A stretch of 64,000 bases of DNA, from the NCBI RefSeq assembly GCF_008728515.1, contig NC_044977.1, forward strand, positions 6,719,501-6,783,500, written 5' to 3'. A model generated the notes under the pieces. It was not told the origin of the DNA. It worked only from the letters and a program-made list of their open reading frames with translations, and ran no database searches. The position numbers were made by a program, and so were the translations under genes. The first letter of the stretch is position 1. Every line of letters starts with the position of its first letter. The stretch comes from Papio anubis (Eukaryota; Chordata; Mammalia; Primates; Cercopithecidae). Shown here in pieces: positions 9,567 to 21,414 of this stretch.

Positions 9567-11999
9567 CCTAGATAATTTCAACCCCTGACAGAGAGACTGT
9601 CTTGTTATTGAGCTTTAGCATTTGTCAGAGCAAATGGTAATCTTCCCTAAAGCAAGATAACATCATATCAGAACTCGAATTATTTCTACAATTTCATTAA
9701 GTACAGTATCTGTCTCACAATCAACAAGTTCAGATATTAGAATTATCAGACAATTAACTTCTAAATAACTATGCTTTTTTAATTCAAGAGGTAAAAACAA
9801 TATTAAATATTTCAATCAAGGACTGAAAACCATAAAAATGTAAGAGTAGTTTTGCAAAAGCACTAAATAGAAACTCTAGATCTTAATATATATTATCTAT
9901 AATCAAGACATCTATGGGTATGGAATACAGAAATAAATTCAAGTAAAATGAGCAAAGGACAATTAAAAAATATTTATACGTTTCAATATAAAGACAGAGT
10001 TCTCAATTACTAATGGTAAAATAAAAAAAATCACAGTTGAATTTTAAAACTGACTGTTAATTGAAATGTAATATATAAACACTTGTGATGTGAAAGTAAA
10101 ACAGAGCTTGGAATGGTATTTGTGGCCTATCTGTATTAGAAAAATTTCAAAACATAAAATCATTAGCTATTTACATATATACACACATATATGAAAAACA
10201 GTAACAATGATGATGGTTTTCTGACTGGCAAAATCTGCAGATACCACCAGAACTTCTTTTTTATAGGGGAAGAACACCACTCATAGCTGGGATATGATGA
10301 GGACACTAGCAGAGAAAGTCACTAAGTAGAACCACACAACCAGGCGTGAATATCTCATCACCACTGTGCGCGCCCACAAGATATTCCTATGTTGTCCCTG
10401 TTTCCTCCACGAGATGAGCCAGTAAGACAGAGGAGAATAAGAAAGAGTCCTTCAAATGGAGTGAAAAACCAGAAAGGGAGCTTTTAATTGTGACCCAATG
10501 TTAATTCTTGAATTTTCTTACATAGCTTGTCCAAATTGTACTGATAATTAAACCAGAAACAATAAATGAATAATTAAAATTAATTATCTATCATTGCAAA
10601 AAGAAATGAATACACCTAAAATATTTATGTCATAAAAATATTGATATTTGTGTACATCTAAGTTATAGTTATCAGATTAGTATCATTAACAGAATATTCA
10701 TATAATATACTGAGATTAAAAATGTGAAAATGTTGTTTCTGCTTTGGACAATTTATGACCCATCTCCGTCACTCTGGCTTTATCAAACTAATAACCTGTC
10801 AATCTAAATTCTTCGTGACAATGAGCACTTTTCTCCCTTCCAATTAGGTAAGTGAGTCTTTAGCTAAGAGGTTAGATGTAAGAAATGAATTAAGATCAAT
10901 ACATAACGATGTGCTGCTGTGAAAGAATATAGAAGATTTTTAGTATGATATGAAGAGTTTTGAAGATTCATATATTTGAATAGTGATGAGAAAAAATGTA
11001 GAAAACATGACAGAAAATTGTTTAAAGTATGAGAAAGTAGACAAAAAGAGAAAGAAAATAACTGTTTCATGATTAGTGAGGACTTCAAAGCATACAGGAG
11101 CCACATCCTGTAACTTTTGTAATAGAAGCACAGCCATGCTCTGCTGTAGACGGTTTTTTAAAGGGAATGATGACTGTAAGTTGTCAGTAAAATCCAGTAA
11201 AACAATGCTGTTTATTACAATACAATAATCACCTACCTTGGGAGAGTTTTTAAAACTCAGGCTTCTTGTATCCTTAATAGGCCATTGGAGGGCAAAACAT
11301 TGTAACTCTCTTGAGCAGCAAGTATGATACTATGATTTTACTCTTCTAAAAGTAGAAAATCTTTACACATGTCTATGGCAATGGTTTTCCACAAATGTCA
11401 GCATTATGCTTTGTTTTTTAACTTTATCAGTAATATCATTAATACTCTACTTGATTTCAGTCACTGTGAGGAATCTAAATATACCCTGTATTCTCCAGGG
11501 CCTCTGGCCCTGAAGAGAAGACATCAGCTCTAAATAAGGAATAAACATGAGGGTTGAAGAGATTTTAGGAGAGCCTGTAATAGAAATGAGATTTTCAAAA
11601 ATTGTGTGTGTTAAATTTTACCAAAATAATCTTAGAATCCTTTAAACATATACATAAAGCTCCCAAGTCATGCTTGTATCATAGTGACACACATGCATCT
11701 GTGATTGATGGCTGGTAAGAATATTAAGCATATTCTGACATATCCCATATATAAGATCTCTGAGCTACTTTATACAACTGCATCCACCTCATTTCACCAT
11801 CAGTACTAAAAACTGTTCACTGTTGTAGATGAAAATTGAATATCGTTTTTAAACTTTTAGTGGTTAATAGATATTCTATGATAAAAAGGATTACAGTCAA
11901 CAAGTTTGAGAAGTGTTAGTTCACAAATTAAACAAGTTGATACATTTCAGCACTTTTCATAAAATATACTATTTTAATGAGGATCAGAGAGAATAAGCC
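9567..11999. other. Unassigned AT-rich intergenic sequence
   Basis: About 2.4 kb with no repeat I can name. 10250-10480 is less AT-rich than its surroundings but has no open frame of note. Frames of 65-80 codons near 10.9-11.1 kb on the minus strand are low-complexity and unsupported. Confidence 0.4.
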
Positions 12000-12520
12000 T
12001 GGAATGTATAGGCAGAAATAGACCAAAATCTGACTATGGGGTTTTATAGGATATATTACGGTTTTGTCACTATTCTAGGAGAAATAGAAAGGTTTTGAAA
12101 GATTAGAAATGAATTTGTAAATAACTTGGGGATTAATGGATGACTCTGGAATTAGAGTAGGAAATGGATGTAGATGTGGAGGGAAGAAAGGAAGGAGAAT
12201 CTAAGTTAAGAAAGTATACCAGTTGTTGAGATGCAATGAAATATATTTGGCTCACAGCAGGGATGTCCAATCATTCAGCTTTCCTAGGCCACTTTGGAAG
12301 AAGAATTGTCTTGGGCCACACATAAAATACACTAATACTAATGGTAGCTAAATGATGAGGTAAAAAAAAATTCCAAAAAAAAATCTCATAATGTTTTAAG
12401 AAAGTTTACAAATTTATGTTGCGCCACATTCCAAGCCAACCTGGGCCACACGCTGCCCGTGGGCTGTGGGTTGGACAAGCTTGGCCTAGAATAATGACTA
12501 TGGAAATGTAGAGAGAGACA
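12000..12520 (-). mobile_element. LINE2 relic, reversed, split by MER30
   Basis: In order along the + strand: 'agaaaggttttgaaagatta', 'gataaatgga'-like sequence, 'gactctggaattagagtagg', 'gtggagggaagaaaggaagg', 'taccagttgttgagatgcaa', then after the insertion 'gcctagaataatgactatgg'. This is the reversed LINE2 segment normally reading 'ggttttgagcag...atcactctggctgc...agggtggaagcaggg...ccagttaggaggctattgca...ggcctggactagggtggtag'. Highly diverged and non-coding. The insertion at 12258-12483 lies between the last two blocks. Confidence 0.5.
12258..12483. mobile_element. MER30-type hAT DNA transposon
   Basis: A 226-bp non-autonomous element with left end 'cagggatgtccaatc' and right end 'ggttggacaagcttg' (reverse complement 'caagcttgtccaacc'). 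Inner phrases 'gaagaattgtcttgggccac' and 'ataatgttttaagaaagttt' are typical of MER30, which is about 230 bp long. The 8-bp flanks (GCTCACAG and GCCTAGAA) share four positions, so the target duplication has decayed or is off by a base. MER30 was mobile in early primates; this copy is inert. Confidence 0.8.
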
Positions 12521-12599
12521 TATACATATGTTCCAGTGTTCCAGACAGTTTTTTTTAACTGATACAGGTATTCAGCAAAAAAATTATTTGGTACCTGCT

Positions 12600-14439
12600 A
12601 TGGAAATAGAGCTTTTGCAGTCAGAGAAAATGTATCATTGAACAAACAAGATATTCCTAGGTATGAAATTTGCTATGTCCAGAATCGGAGGAGACCCACC
12701 AGGAATTGTGCTTCCTTCTTTGTGGCAGGCAGTGTAAGGTATAGTAATTTGTCTTTTACTTTGAACATTATTTCTTTGCACGTCCCTGAACACCAGATCT
12801 TTAAAAATTTTATGAAGAGAACAGACTCCTGTTTTTCACATGACAAATCTCCCAGTCCCTAGATAGTGTATCCTATCAAGGGCTCCAGTCTGTTCAAGTC
12901 TTGCTCATCCTACCCAATCAATACAATGCCATCAATGTAAAATCAACTTGATGTTCTGCAAGATATTCAGACAGCCCAAGTCACTTTGTTCTATATTATA
13001 ACAGAGTGCAGGAGATTAACATAGCTTTAGGGAAAATGTGGAAATGTACATTGTCTGCTCCACATGAATCTTCAGTTATCTACTTCATAATCTGCTGATA
13101 ATGATGGAAAAGGGTTCAGTGGAAAAATTATTGGCTGCATACTATGTGTTTGAAGATTTTTAAAAATTTGTTATGGCAATGGCTGGAATCGGGTCTACAG
13201 TTGGTTGAGTTTGTAATAGTCTACAATCATCCTCCAGGATACATCTCATTTCTGTAAGAGTCACAATGGTGAATCAAAGTGACATATGGCAGATACTACT
13301 ACTCATAAATCTTTTGGATTCTTAAGGGTGGAACTAATTTCTACCAATGTCTATTGACCGGGATGTAATACTGGTTTTGATTTACTATCATGGGTTAATG
13401 TGAGTAATTACAAAGGCTTCTACTTGACTTTAACCATTATAATAGCCTTTGCCCTACAGTCTAAGAATACAGTTTTGGAATTGTGTCAATTGCCAATTAT
13501 GTCAGTCCCAGTTATGTATCTATCCCCTCAGCCTCATATACCCCTACCCTAAACGTGCTATGATAATGCTCTAGGACTCTGGCTAATAATGTCTTCTCAG
13601 ATCCAGTGTCCATCAATTCTCATAATGTCTGGGTATTCACAGACTGGGTATCCCAGTGCTCAGTAGTCTGTGTAAATGGTTACATGTCCCTTTTAGGCAA
13701 TAAGTGGAAGAGTCATTAGCTTGTACACTTGCCACATTTTCGTAGCATGAGTCCTTCTACGTACCCAGCCAGCTCCTCGGTTGATGGATTACAGGGTGGT
13801 CAAGTGGCTATGTATGGAAACCACACACAAAAAGCAAAACTTTTAATTGGGAGAACAGCCCTCATCCAATAAGTCACTCATCCTTGAGTTTTTCCTGCTC
13901 GGTGCTACCCTTATCATCTGCCCTCAAAGAACACTGTATTTATCAAGCATATTTATAGCTCTCTCAGGGCCAAAACTTTTTGATTGGCATTTTGACTTTG
14001 GAGGTTGGTGAAATAATTGTGATCCCCTCCCCCTGCTCCAACTTCTGAAAGTTAAATGCATCCACTTGTACTGTGTTTCAGGATTCTACCTTTACCATGC
14101 TATCTTTAAGGTAAGTTCTGTAACAGGTTCTAATATTAACTTGGGTGACCAAATATCTGGGTTTTTCCGGAACTGAGGGGTTTCCTGGGATGTGGAGCTT
14201 ATGTTGCTAAAACTAGGACCACTGTCCATCCAGTATAGTCTAGTTCTCCTCTGGGCTCCAGAGAAGAACAATTACTATGCTGTTTAATTGATCCTTGTGC
14301 CTGTTTACCAGAACATTTCTCATTGACTGGGTGAATGACGCAGTCTCTGGGTATTCCTGTGGGTCATAATTATGTAATATGTCTCTGGCCACACATAATG
14401 TATACCTTCAACATGCCTGTTTTCCTGAAGTTTTTAATT
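12600..14439 (-). pseudogene. ERVL-class retroviral internal relic, reversed (pol region)
   Basis: A long stretch with unusually even composition, not matching L1, L2 or Alu. On the minus strand, 12939-12928 encodes Y-I-D-G followed by I-V-L-I-G, the place and spacing of the reverse-transcriptase active site (normally Y-x-D-D), here with the second Asp changed to Gly. Frames around it are closed by stops and frameshifts, so no functional polymerase exists. Orientation and position fit a minus-strand ERVL/MaLR-class provirus whose 5' LTR would lie to the right, near 15.4-15.77 kb. The assignment to ERVL rests on the RT motif, the neighbouring LTR and general similarity from memory, so it is moderate only. 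Confidence 0.5.
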
Positions 14440-14792
14440 TGTAGTAGTTCATTTTCACACTGCTGATAAAGACATACCAGAGACTGGGAAGAAAAAGAGG
14501 TTTAATTGGACTTACATTTCCACATGGGCTAGGGCGCCCTCAAAATCATGGCAGGAGGTGAAAGGCACTTCTTTCATGGTGGTGGCAAGAGAAAAAGAAA
14601 AAAGCAAAAGCAGAAATTCCTGATAAACCCATCAGATCTTGTGAGACTTACTCACTTTCTCAAGAATTGCAGGGGAAAGACCAGCCCCCGTGTTTCAGTT
14701 ACCTCCCACTTGGTCCCTCCCACAATATGTGGGAGTTCTGCGAGATACAATTCAAGTTGAGATTTGGGTGGGAACACAGCCAAACCATATCA
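14440..14792 (-). mobile_element. MST/THE1-type MaLR solo LTR, reversed
   Basis: Begins 'tgtagtagttcattttcaca' and ends 'gccaaaccatatca', the reverse complement of a MaLR LTR. It keeps 'gaggtttaattggacttaca' and 'gatttgggtgggaacacagc'. Length is 353 bp. It is bounded by a perfect 5-bp target duplication TAATT (14435-14439 and 14793-14797), so it is a complete solo LTR inserted into the older retroviral relic on both sides. It shares family and orientation with the LTR at 8117. Confidence 0.93.
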
Positions 14793-15400
14793 TAATTCCA
14801 TCCTTTGTTGTTTGTCATGGCAATTCTGGCATTTCAATTCACTCAGTGAAATTTACCATCACTTTTCCCAGGCATTTAGGAGCCATCTTAATATTGAATT
14901 AACATCACTTCCTGGGGGCTTCACCATGATGTTAAGTCTTGTCTCTTGGAAGAGTGCTCCAAATTTAAAAAAAAAAAAAAAAAAAAGTCCTATCAATTTT
15001 TATGTTTGCCATTCTTTTCCCTCTGCTCTCCTGCTAAAGGCAATGGCTTCCTTGCATGCCACCAAAGATGGCCCTGCCTTACACACCTGTTTCGCTTGCC
15101 CATTACTCAGCCTCAGTTCCATATTGTCTTTTCGTAGGAAACCACATAGCAATAGCCATCCAGTTTCTTATTCTTATAACCACTATATCCTACATGTCAA
15201 ATGTGTAACATATCACATGGACTAGCGAACTCTGTCCTACAGGAATAGTCTCCCAATTCATCACTGCTGATAGTTTTAACAATTGGACTGCCACACTGTG
15301 CCAGCAGCTGCCTGTGCTCCATCTATCGCTAATTCTAGTGTTCTCACTGCTGACCAGGTGGTGAGGTGTCCAGCTCTGAAATCTCATCTGACCGCCTACT
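14793..15400 (-). pseudogene. Probable continuation of the ERVL-class internal relic
   Basis: Sequence between the inserted solo LTR and the LTR-like block at 15.4 kb. It has the same composition as 12.6-14.4 kb and no match to other families. A run of 20 A residues at about 14968-14987 may be a local expansion. By position it would be the 5' internal part of the reversed provirus. A frame of 153 codons on the + strand spans the A run and is antisense to the presumed viral coding direction, so I do not treat it as a gene. Confidence 0.35.
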
Positions 15401-15775
15401 TTCCTGGGTGCCTTGCAATACCAACTATTACAAGCTGAGTTCTCTGGAAGCAGATCCTGAGGTGGTATTTAAGGTGTAAAACGATTATTAGAGATTAATA
15501 CCCATGGAAAGAAGAGAAAATCAGTGGTATTGGACAGAGGAAGATGTCGAACTGCAACTGAAGTCCAACAAACCCTTGATTCATCTGATGGGGAGCCTGT
15601 AATATTGTCCTGAATCAAACCAAAATGTCTGCACCATATACCACGCCTCTCTTACTCACCAGGTATGGGCAATAGTAGATGATGAGGTCTCTGCAGCTGA
15701 GGCATTCCCTCCCCGAAGGACCTCACCGCTGGCGGGTGTGTGCTGCCTTCTCTCCTCAACTGTGCAGTGGTCTTG
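15400..15775 (-). mobile_element. ERVL-type LTR (MLT2-like), reversed
   Basis: Contains 'gctgagttctctggaagcag' at 15435 and 'gcagctgaggcattccctcc' and 'ggcgggtgtgtgctgccttc' near 15695-15750, phrases I associate with MLT2/ERVL LTRs. On the minus strand 'attaatctctaataatcg' sits where the LTR polyadenylation signal would be, supporting reverse orientation. As the 5' LTR of a minus-strand provirus it would sit right of the internal relic, as seen. Boundaries are approximate; no target duplication found. Confidence 0.5.
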
Positions 15776-15794
15776 TCTTGAAAAGAAATCCAGC

Positions 15795-16091
15795 GGCCGG
15801 GTGCAGTGGCTCACGCCTGTAATCCCAGCACTTTGGGAGGCCGAGACGGGTGGATCACGAGGTCAGGAGATCGAGACCATCCTGGCTAACACGGTGAAAC
15901 CCCGTCTCTACTAAAAATACAAAAAAACTAGCCGGGCGAGGTGGCGGCGCCTGTAGTCCCAGCTCCTCGGGAGGCTGAGGCGGGAGAATGGCGGGAACCC
16001 GGGGGGCGGAGCTTGCAGTGAGCCGAGATGGCGCCACTCACTCCAGCCTGGATCACAGAGGGAGACTCCGTCTCAAAAAAAAAAAAGAAAG
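15795..16091 (+). mobile_element. AluY (Old World monkey type), full length
   Basis: Runs from 'ggccgggtgcagtggctcac' to the A-rich tail, with both monomers present. It has 'gggcgaggtggcgg', the cercopithecoid AluY variant. Private changes include 'gggaacccggggggcggagc' and 'cactcactccagcctggatc'. It is flanked by a target duplication AAAGAAATCC (15782-15791 and 16092-16101). Confidence 0.93.
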
Positions 16092-16098
16092 AAAGAAA

Positions 16099-16335
16099 TC
16101 CTGAGGTCGACCTCCTTCTCTACCACAACCTCATTTTCTGATGTCATGCTACAAGAGGAAAAGAAAGCACACACTTTTGAAGATCATTTTTTTTCTTATT
16201 ACTACTTGAACCTATATTCTGAGTAAAAATATTTATAAAATTTAAATGTATCTAATCATTTAAATAGTAATAGTAATTATACATAAAATTAACACTCGCA
16301 TTATAATGATACACATAAGCTGTACATAAAGAAAG
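16099..16335. other. Unassigned sequence between two Alus
   Basis: A short AT-rich stretch with no recognised element. Confidence 0.4.
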
Positions 16336-16343
16336 GGTATTGA

Positions 16344-16537
16344 GGAATTCGTGATCAGCCTGACCAATATGGCAAAACCCCGTCTCTACTAAAAACACAA
16401 AAATTAGCCATGTGTGGTGGCCTGTGCCTGTATTACCAGTTACTCGGGAGGCTGAGACAGAATTGTTTGAACCCATGAGGTGGAGGTTGCAGTGAGCCAA
16501 AATCATGCCATCGCACTCCAACCTGGGTCAGACTTGG

Positions 16538-16569
<32 letters not shown>
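16344..16569 (+). mobile_element. 5'-truncated Alu with target duplication
   Basis: Starts part-way through the left monomer at 'gaattcgtgatcagcctgac' and ends with a 28-base A run. It is flanked by GGTATTGA at 16336-16343 and 16570-16577, so the truncation occurred during insertion rather than by later loss. Its changes suggest an AluS or AluJ age. Confidence 0.88.
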
Positions 16570-16571
<2 letters not shown>

Positions 16572-16639
16572 TATTGAATGAAAGCTTGGCGGTGTTGAAC
16601 TGGATCATAATAAAAACATAGGCTAATTAGGATGGAGTT

Positions 16640-17450
16640 CAGCTGCCTGTAATAGAAACCCGGCAAAAAAGGCAAATGGTACAAATGGATAATTAGTTTT
16701 GTCTTTTTCATGTTAAAAGTAGTTGGAAGGTAAATATCAACAGGATTGGAGTTGTTGCTCAAAGTTCTCGACTCATCTTTCTTCTCCACCATACTTGGCC
16801 TGCGTCTTTTATCCTTATGGTTATAAGATGGTAGCTACGCTATAGGTATTGAGCCTCTATATCAGAAAAAAAGAAGGGAAAAGGATAAATGGCAAAGGTG
16901 GTTGATAACTTTTTTCTTTTTATCAGGAAAAAATAGCCTTCCCAGAAACCTTACTGGGGAGACTTGTGCTTATATCTCAACGTTTAGAAATATGTCATGT
17001 GGCCACTACTATCTGCAAGGATGCCTGTAGGTATAGTTTTCTACCTGAGCTTATTGGTGCCCAAAACAATGTCAGGGTTCTTTTATTAAGGAAGAGCAGG
17101 CCGGGCGCGGTGGCTCAAGCCTGTAATCCCAGCACTTTGGGAGGCCGAGACGGGTGGATCACAATATCAGGAGATCGAGACCATCCTGGCTAACACGGTG
17201 AAACCCCGTCTCTACTAAAAAAATACAAAAACCTAGCTGGGCGAGGTGGCGGGCGTCTGTAGTCCCAGCTACTCGGGAGGCTGAGGCAAGAGAATGGCGT
17301 GAACCCGGGAGGCGGAGCTTGCAGTGAGCTGAGATCCGGCCACTGCACTCCAGTCTGGGCGACAAAGCGAGACTCTGTCTCAACAAAAAAAAAAAAAAAA
17401 AAAAAAAAGGAAGAGCAGAATGCAGCCAACAGTGTTTGCCACGGGGTATG
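16640..17450. mobile_element. Old interspersed repeat (family not named), split by AluY
   Basis: The sequence '...gttcagctgcctgtaataga...ccttatggttataagatggt...ccttcccagaaaccttactg...gtcatgtggccactactatc...gggttcttttattaaggaag' follows the order of a common old mammalian repeat I recognise but cannot name with confidence. It continues after the AluY as 'cagaatgcagccaacagtgt' and 'ttgccacggggta'. No coding potential. Confidence 0.4.
17099..17406 (+). mobile_element. Young AluY, cercopithecoid-specific subfamily
   Basis: Full-length Alu from 'ggccgggcgcggtggctcaa' to an A-tail of about 25 bases. It carries both 'gggcgaggtggcgggcg' and 'gagatccggccactgcac', which mark macaque/baboon AluY subfamilies. 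It is the least diverged Alu in the window. A perfect target duplication AAGGAAGAGCA occurs at 17088-17098 and 17407-17417. The site reads TTAAG/GAAG on the + strand. It should be absent from the orthologous human position. Confidence 0.95.
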
Positions 17451-20400
17451 TTTAATTTTTTAAATGGCTACCCACTCTCTTAATACTATTAACGTTGTGA
17501 AACAGACTTTATACAGAAATTTAATATTTTTAGGATTATATATAGTATTATATACTATATTCACTTGCTTTTATTTATGGAAAGAGCCCAGTTTTAAAAA
17601 TCACTTTGCCCTGAAACTATCTTACATGTAGTTAGCTAATTAAAGTCACAGGCATCTGAGATAGTCCTTCCAAATTTAAAGTCACACTTCCAGGATAAAG
17701 AAGAAAATAAATGAACTTTTTTTTTTTTGCAGTTATCTATCATAAAAATATGAACAGCTTTTAGTCCAGATGTTTTTAAGATGTACTTTAAAATCCCCTT
17801 ACCACTTAGCGTATAGCAAAAATAGATATATTATTTAACAAGAAAAAAAGATAAGACCATACTCTAATATAAGATAAAAATCCCGGGAGATCAGAAATAA
17901 AACAGAAACTCAACAAGGTAGGGCTAATGCCTGAGGCCAGCTGGACTGCAAGACCTGAGGCAGAAAAGAGTGGCCGGGAGGTCATTTTTCTGTGGCATAA
18001 TTGGGAATTAAAATGCCCCTCTTGAGATTATGGTGACTAAAGTCAGTTTCTCTCTATGAAACAGCAGGCTAGAGCATGGAACTTCGTGCATGTAAGACGG
18101 ATGAAAATAGCTGAGGGCAATTATTGCTTGGGGCTGCAATTTCTATCAAGCTGTCTACTTAGAGTCTCAGGAGGAAGCAGGCAGAATCTCAAAGCCAGAA
18201 GTTTAATCAAGTTGCCTGCATGCTTAGTGAATCGTCTGTAATATCCCCAGTATAACAATGGGGTAGAGGTGCTGAACATCTGTTTCTGCTGGGGACTTCC
18301 ACAAGCTACTATGAAAGTAACAAGAAAACCACTGGACAGAGATAGGTGAGCCAGAGTTTCCCCACAACCCCACCACCTCCTACAGCCATACTTTGATTTG
18401 CTTGAAACTCAATTCTATTTCCTTTTGTCTCTTTTCACTTTTCTGAATCCCACATTTTGAAAAATGCTGATGTCAGAAGTTCTAATTACCTAATGGAAGC
18501 AAATTATTATTTCTTAGATTCTCCGTCTTTTAAAATTTTTAATAATACGGTGTCATGTCTGCCACCATTTTATTTTAAATACATGCCCTCCTTCCATGAT
18601 ACAAAATCAGTTGAAATCTGTGGTAGAGTGTCAAACTATTCATTCAAGCTGAAATATAGTTTATTAAATTAGAATATTTTAAAAAGTACGTTGATAAATA
18701 GACTGTTTTCACATTTAGCAGAGAGATGCATAACTGATTTAATGTGAGAGAAGAAAGAATTAAACAAGGTAGGATTTCAACATCACCTGAGAGAGAAGAT
18801 GCAGTAAATTTGCTGTAGAGAGTAACATGGCTGGTTCAGCTGAGAGAGAAACTTCTCTTTGACATGAATGCAATTCTCCAAATACTATCTTTTTCAAGGA
18901 TCTAGCCTGAAAGTCCTGAAATCATCTTTCTCTGACTTCCGGAAAAAGTTTATCATGTGCCAAATACAAATATACATATGTCATATCTTTCTGTGAAAGA
19001 AAACTACATGATTTCCTAATCCAAATACCACCATTTTCCAATTAGACCTAACTTAATCAGCCTTACATTTTTTGGTCTTTTCAATAACTCTGAGTCATCA
19101 TTGATACTTCCTCTGAATTACTCTATCATGAAACAAATAATTACTGCCTAAAATTTAACGAATTGTTTTTAGTCAGGCAAATAAATGCTTCTGTAATTTG
19201 GACACAAGAAAGGAAACCAATTTTACTGTTACTCTGGCCGCCAAAATGGACTTCAGCTTAAAAGCACAGATTATTTATTTTGCTTTTTCTCCATAGCATG
19301 TGTAGTCACAACATAGTAAGAGATAAGATATAATACATTATTTCATATGCATAAACATATGGTTAAATTTTGCCCAAGAGGAGTGGGAATGAAAGATAAA
19401 CACACGTGCATGTGTGGATACACATACATATTCAGGCACACTCAATAAATGTTTAGCGTTTTAGAACTTTTGGTAGATGCAATACTCCAGTTCTGTTCTT
19501 TTTGGAGGAAGAGATAGCTCCTAGAAAGCGCTTCAGCAGCCACTGTGTTTAGATTTGATCAGAGATGAAATAGATTTTACTGTCACTTATCCAACAGAAT
19601 TGCAGTGTGATCCATTGACAAGTTGGTGGAGAAAACTTGAGTTGCAATGAATGATGTAATAGACTTTTTCCAAGCAGTTTCAACACTGGATACATTTTTA
19701 GAGTTTATAAAGTTTATTGCGTTTGCTCTCCTTTCTCCTCATCAATATCTCTCTCTCAGATTACTTCCCCTTTGCTTACCTAACTCCAAATTCTTTTATC
19801 ACCCTCCCCAACTCATGAGAATTATATCATATTCTATTGTTTTACAGCAGAGTGCATAAACTATTGGCTCCATTTCTTAGACATTTTGCCTAGTGCAACC
19901 ATTATCAATACTTAAATCTACATTTGCAGCTTTTCTCAGAAGCAATTTGAAACTGTAGCACTGTTAAATTTGCCTTTCGGCATGACAGTAATTGGGTAAG
20001 GGCTGAATAGAAGCTACCCCTCTGGAAAGGTTAGATGGTCCCCAGTTCTCAGAAGTTTTTCCAGCCTCTTTTGTGTTATGCTTGGATTTAGGTTGTTTCT
20101 CTCATTTATATTAACAGCATGGCCCTGTAAGCTTTCAAGTTTGTGACCCCTATTATATAACTTTCTCTCTCAACTGTCAACTAAGCCCAATTAACATGTT
20201 TATTGATAAGACAATATCTCCCACTGGTACATATTAATAAGAAATTCATGTTAGCCTTCAACACTTAAACTTTTCAAAAATCTTTGTTTTAAAAAAGAAA
20301 GTGGTTAAGGGAGTATCTGTTTATGTAATGATTATCTCTAGACAGAGTCTATTCTGAAAAACGCATCAACGTGGAATGCCAATCCTAATGTCACCATTTA

Positions 20401-21414
20401 GTTATGTCTTCATATCACACCTTTTTGAATGTTTATATCCACACCTGTAAATCTATAGAAAATCAGATCCCCAAACCTCTTTTCCCTACTTCACTACCTC
20501 TATTTCCACCATGATTTCTTCTTTATCTCATACTTTTTAAAGCTCAGATATGTTATTTACTTCTGGAGGACATGTCCAGTCTCCTACTTACTTAGAGCTC
20601 TTCTATAATTGCAAACGTTTTATGCATACAGGTATTATAACCACTATCACACTGAGTTATGATTTCCTGTTTTCATATATAATGGGGATGAATTTCGCTC
20701 AATAAAATGTAAAAAGTGTCTCATTCATTAAACCATATTCTTTAAACTGGATTATCTATTCTAAGGTTTAAATTTTCCACTCAAGGGAAAATCCAACTCA
20801 AGACCTGTTAAGATGAAACTTCTTCCTCTCCAGAGTTACAAGATTCTCATGAGATTAAACACATCCAATGACAAGCACTTTTCTTAGTCAATAGTGGTCA
20901 TTTCTGATATTCTCATTGAGAGAGGTTTTGCTGAATCTGTCAAGCTTGGGCAGTCGTGGCTTGGCTGAGGCTGGAAGCCTGACAACTGAAATTCAGTCTG
21001 TCTTACCAGCTCATTCAGCCTTGATTACCTGATACCTTACATGGGTCACGTCCCACCAGTTATACTGAAGCCACGTAGCCACTACCTCTCTCTTGCCTCA
21101 AAAACATGACTCAAAACATTTTTTTCTTCAAATCGGAACACTTCCACCACTTCTATACTTTAACATTTTTGTCTTCAAGGATTTCAAGAATTCCATCTAC
21201 TCTATGACTCTGGTAGGGATAAAATGTTAAGTCTCTCTCAGTTTTTCCACCTGTTCCACAAATGTTTATTAACAACCCTTGAAGGGAGGTAAAACAAAAA
21301 CAAAAAGCTTTTAAGGAATCTTCTTAGGAAAACAAGCAGAATTGTAAGATGATCCTCACAATTCCTGCTCTTTTTTTTTGAGACACCTTCTCTAATTTCC
21401 TGTCCTTGGTTATA
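17451..21414. other. Unassigned AT-rich intergenic sequence
   Basis: About 4 kb without a repeat I can name. 17900-18330 is less AT-rich than its surroundings and could be single-copy conserved DNA, but I see no splice pattern or long frame. The rest has short T and A runs only. Frames of 60-70 codons are unsupported. Confidence 0.4.

Noticed and set aside
14764..15225. 153-codon open frame on the + strand
   Set aside because: It starts within a reversed MaLR LTR and reads through a 20-base A run (poly-lysine) into the antisense of a retroviral relic.
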